A stretch of 64,000 nt of DNA from Ardenticatenaceae bacterium (GTDB taxonomy: Bacteria; Chloroflexota; Anaerolineae; Promineifilales; Promineifilaceae). The translations under genes were made by a program, and so were the position numbers. A model generated the notes under the pieces. That model was not told the DNA's origin. It saw nothing but the letters and a program-made list of their open reading frames with translations, and made no database searches. Location: assembly GCA_030065875.1 (NCBI GenBank), contig JASJCR010000002.1, forward strand, positions 1 to 64,000. Direction: 5' to 3'. The stretch's first letter is position 1; the number at the start of each line of letters is the position of its first letter. Positions 62,735 to 64,000 of the stretch are shown here, piece by piece.

Positions 62735-64000
62735 GTGAACAATATCCCCGGTCCAACGTCAGGAATAACCTTGCAGGATGCCCGGCGGCTGCAGGCCGAC
62801 ACCCTTGGTTTTTTGCTAGATGCCGTGGCAGATTATGGGGATTTGCTTTGTTATCCAATCGGTTTCTGGAAGGTCTATGTCTTGTCACATCCCGATTATG
62901 TGCAGCATGTCCTGTTGGATAATTGGCGTAACTTCTCCCGGCAGACGTTCCAGTTTCAACAATTTGCCCGCGTAACCGGGCAGGGACTCTTAACAACCTC
63001 TGGGGAGTATTGGCAGCGCCATCGCCGCCTCGTTCAGCCCGCATTTCACCGTCGGCATCTTTCTGGTATGACGGCCGGTATGTTTCGGGCGGTTGAGCGG
63101 ATGAGCGACCGCTGGCAGGAAAAGCTGCGCGGAAAGGCGGCCGTTGAATTGGATCTCGATCGCGAGCTTTTGCGATTAGCCCTCGAAATAATTGGAGAAT
63201 CTCTGTTTTCTCTTGATTTGACCCGCGAAGCAGCGGAACTGTCTCAAGAACTTTTGGAGCTGATGCACTACGTCATTTATCGCTCGCAAAATCTTTTGGC
63301 CCTGCCGGATTGGGTGCCAACAGCGCGTAATCGGCGTTTCCGGACGCGGCTGAAGCGGCTTGACCAGCTCGTAGCGCAAATGATCAGTAACCGTCGGCGG
63401 GTTGGCCATCCGCGAGATGATTTTTTAGGGCTGCTTTTAGGATTAGATGGTGAAGGGGTATCTGATCGGGAAATACGTGATGAAGTGGTGACGGCGATCA
63501 TCGCTGGATATGAAACGGTGGCCAGCGGCATGGGGTGGGTTTTTAAACTGTTGATTGATCATCCGGCAGCGGCCGATCAAATAAGACAGGAGTTTGTCCG
63601 CACTGAAATGACTTTTGAGGGTTTGGCGCATGCCCCTTATCTCAATCAGGTTATTCAGGAAGCATTTCGGCTTTATCCCCCTTCGTGGTTGATGACTCGT
63701 CGGGCGATTCAGGCGGATCAAATTGGCCCCTACGAACTGCCGGCGAATGCGCTGGTGGTCATTAGCCCTTATGCGGTGCATCGTCACCGCGATTTTTGGC
63801 CCGATCCGGAACAATTTGATCCTCAACGTTTTGCCGGTGAACCCTTGCACCAGCACAAATTTGCCCATATTCCCTTTGGTGGGGGACCTCACCTTTGTAT
63901 CGGGAAGCCGCTGGCCATGCTTGAAGCTTCTGTCACCTTGGCTGGTCTGCTGCCACATTTCGACTTTTTGCCACCCGATTCTGGTGTGATGCCGATTGTG
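62735..64000 (+). CDS. Cytochrome P450 (C terminus beyond right edge)
   Basis: 422 codons without a stop from GTG 62735 to the window end. It has the opening IPGP-like NNIPGPTSG, the I-helix AGYET (257-261) with the conserved acidic/alcohol pair, the K-helix E309-A-F-R312 (ExxR) and the heme-binding FGGGPHLCIG with the cysteine ligand C388. The usual Arg of the F-x-x-G-x-R-x-C-x-G loop is His here. A soluble bacterial monooxygenase; the redox partner and substrate are unknown. It is probably co-transcribed with the cyclodeaminase gene. Confidence 0.92.
   Translation, partial: MNNIPGPTSGITLQDARRLQADTLGFLLDAVADYGDLLCYPIGFWKVYVLSHPDYVQHVLLDNWRNFSRQTFQFQQFARVTGQGLLTTSGEYWQRHRRLVQPAFHRRHLSGMTAGMFRAVERMSDRWQEKLRGKAAVELDLDRELLRLALEIIGESLFSLDLTREAAELSQELLELMHYVIYRSQNLLALPDWVPTARNRRFRTRLKRLDQLVAQMISNRRRVGHPRDDFLGLLLGLDGEGVSDREIRDEVVTAIIAGYETVASGMGWVFKLLIDHPAAADQIRQEFVRTEMTFEGLAHAPYLNQVIQEAFRLYPPSWLMTRRAIQADQIGPYELPANALVVISPYAVHRHRDFWPDPEQFDPQRFAGEPLHQHKFAHIPFGGGPHLCIGKPLAMLEASVTLAGLLPHFDFLPPDSGVMPIV

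Overview
The window looks like a chromosomal stretch of a Chloroflexota bacterium, probably of the Anaerolineae/Caldilineae/Ardenticatenia side. This is an inference from content: many secreted proteins with Thr/Pro-rich linkers, a C-terminal LFLPYISR-type tail on an exported protein, a Tat-dependent family 5 solute-binding lipoprotein with a fused two-domain ABC ATPase, STAND-TPR regulators, and intergenic dispersed repeats. Base composition is roughly balanced and the hexamer CGGCCG is strikingly frequent. No rRNA, tRNA, CRISPR array, prophage or plasmid replication gene was recognised.

Layout. 1-700: 5' end of a transposase running off the left edge, then nested dispersed repeats. 675-9661, all on the minus strand: a secreted protein, a LysM protein, a fluoride channel, two glycosyltransferases and a tandem pair of membrane-anchored C39-like peptidase/TPR proteins. 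10191-11174: malate dehydrogenase. 11621-21979, plus strand: a giant repetitive exported protein, Lon protease, an rRNA methyltransferase, another methyltransferase, a small protein and glycogen synthase. 22007-31891: a signalling and cell-surface region with two AraC regulators, a GH43/32-like lipoprotein, a beta-lactamase-fold lipoprotein, a RibD-C reductase, a STAND regulator, an NTF2-like lipoprotein and homocysteine methyltransferase. 32257-38699: housekeeping genes (zinc metallopeptidase, lactate permease, gmk, FmdB-type zinc ribbon, tmk, DUF423, DUF3105, rhodanese). 38727-43042: flippase, MFS carrier and tatA-tatB-tatC. 43341-47057: an enolase-superfamily protein with a degenerate active site, a small membrane protein and a TelA/XpaC-like pair. 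47599-54843: a peptide/nickel-type ABC importer operon ending in a CBS-domain gene. 55329-64000: M24 aminopeptidase with an unusual partner gene, a large secreted CARDB protein, a cyclodeaminase-like protein and a P450 cut by the right edge.

Functional links. The importer's binding protein carries a twin-arginine signal followed by a lipobox, and a complete Tat translocase lies about 10 kb away. Two lipoprotein genes sit between two AraC regulators, and palindromes lie in the divergent promoter region. Glycosyltransferases, a flippase and several exported proteins point to substantial investment in the cell envelope.

Most notable non-coding signals: a hairpin that pairs the ribosome-binding site and start codon of a lipoprotein gene with an inverted copy of themselves; heptanucleotide arrays that supply the stop codons of two unrelated genes; three copies of a two-hairpin element resembling neisserial dRS3; and a tandem dyad upstream of a 92-residue orphan protein. 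I found no obvious complete new defence or biosynthetic system. The best candidates for undescribed biology are the C39-TPR pair, the giant repeat protein, the DUF-type partner of the M24 peptidase and the ABC permeases with unusual insertions.
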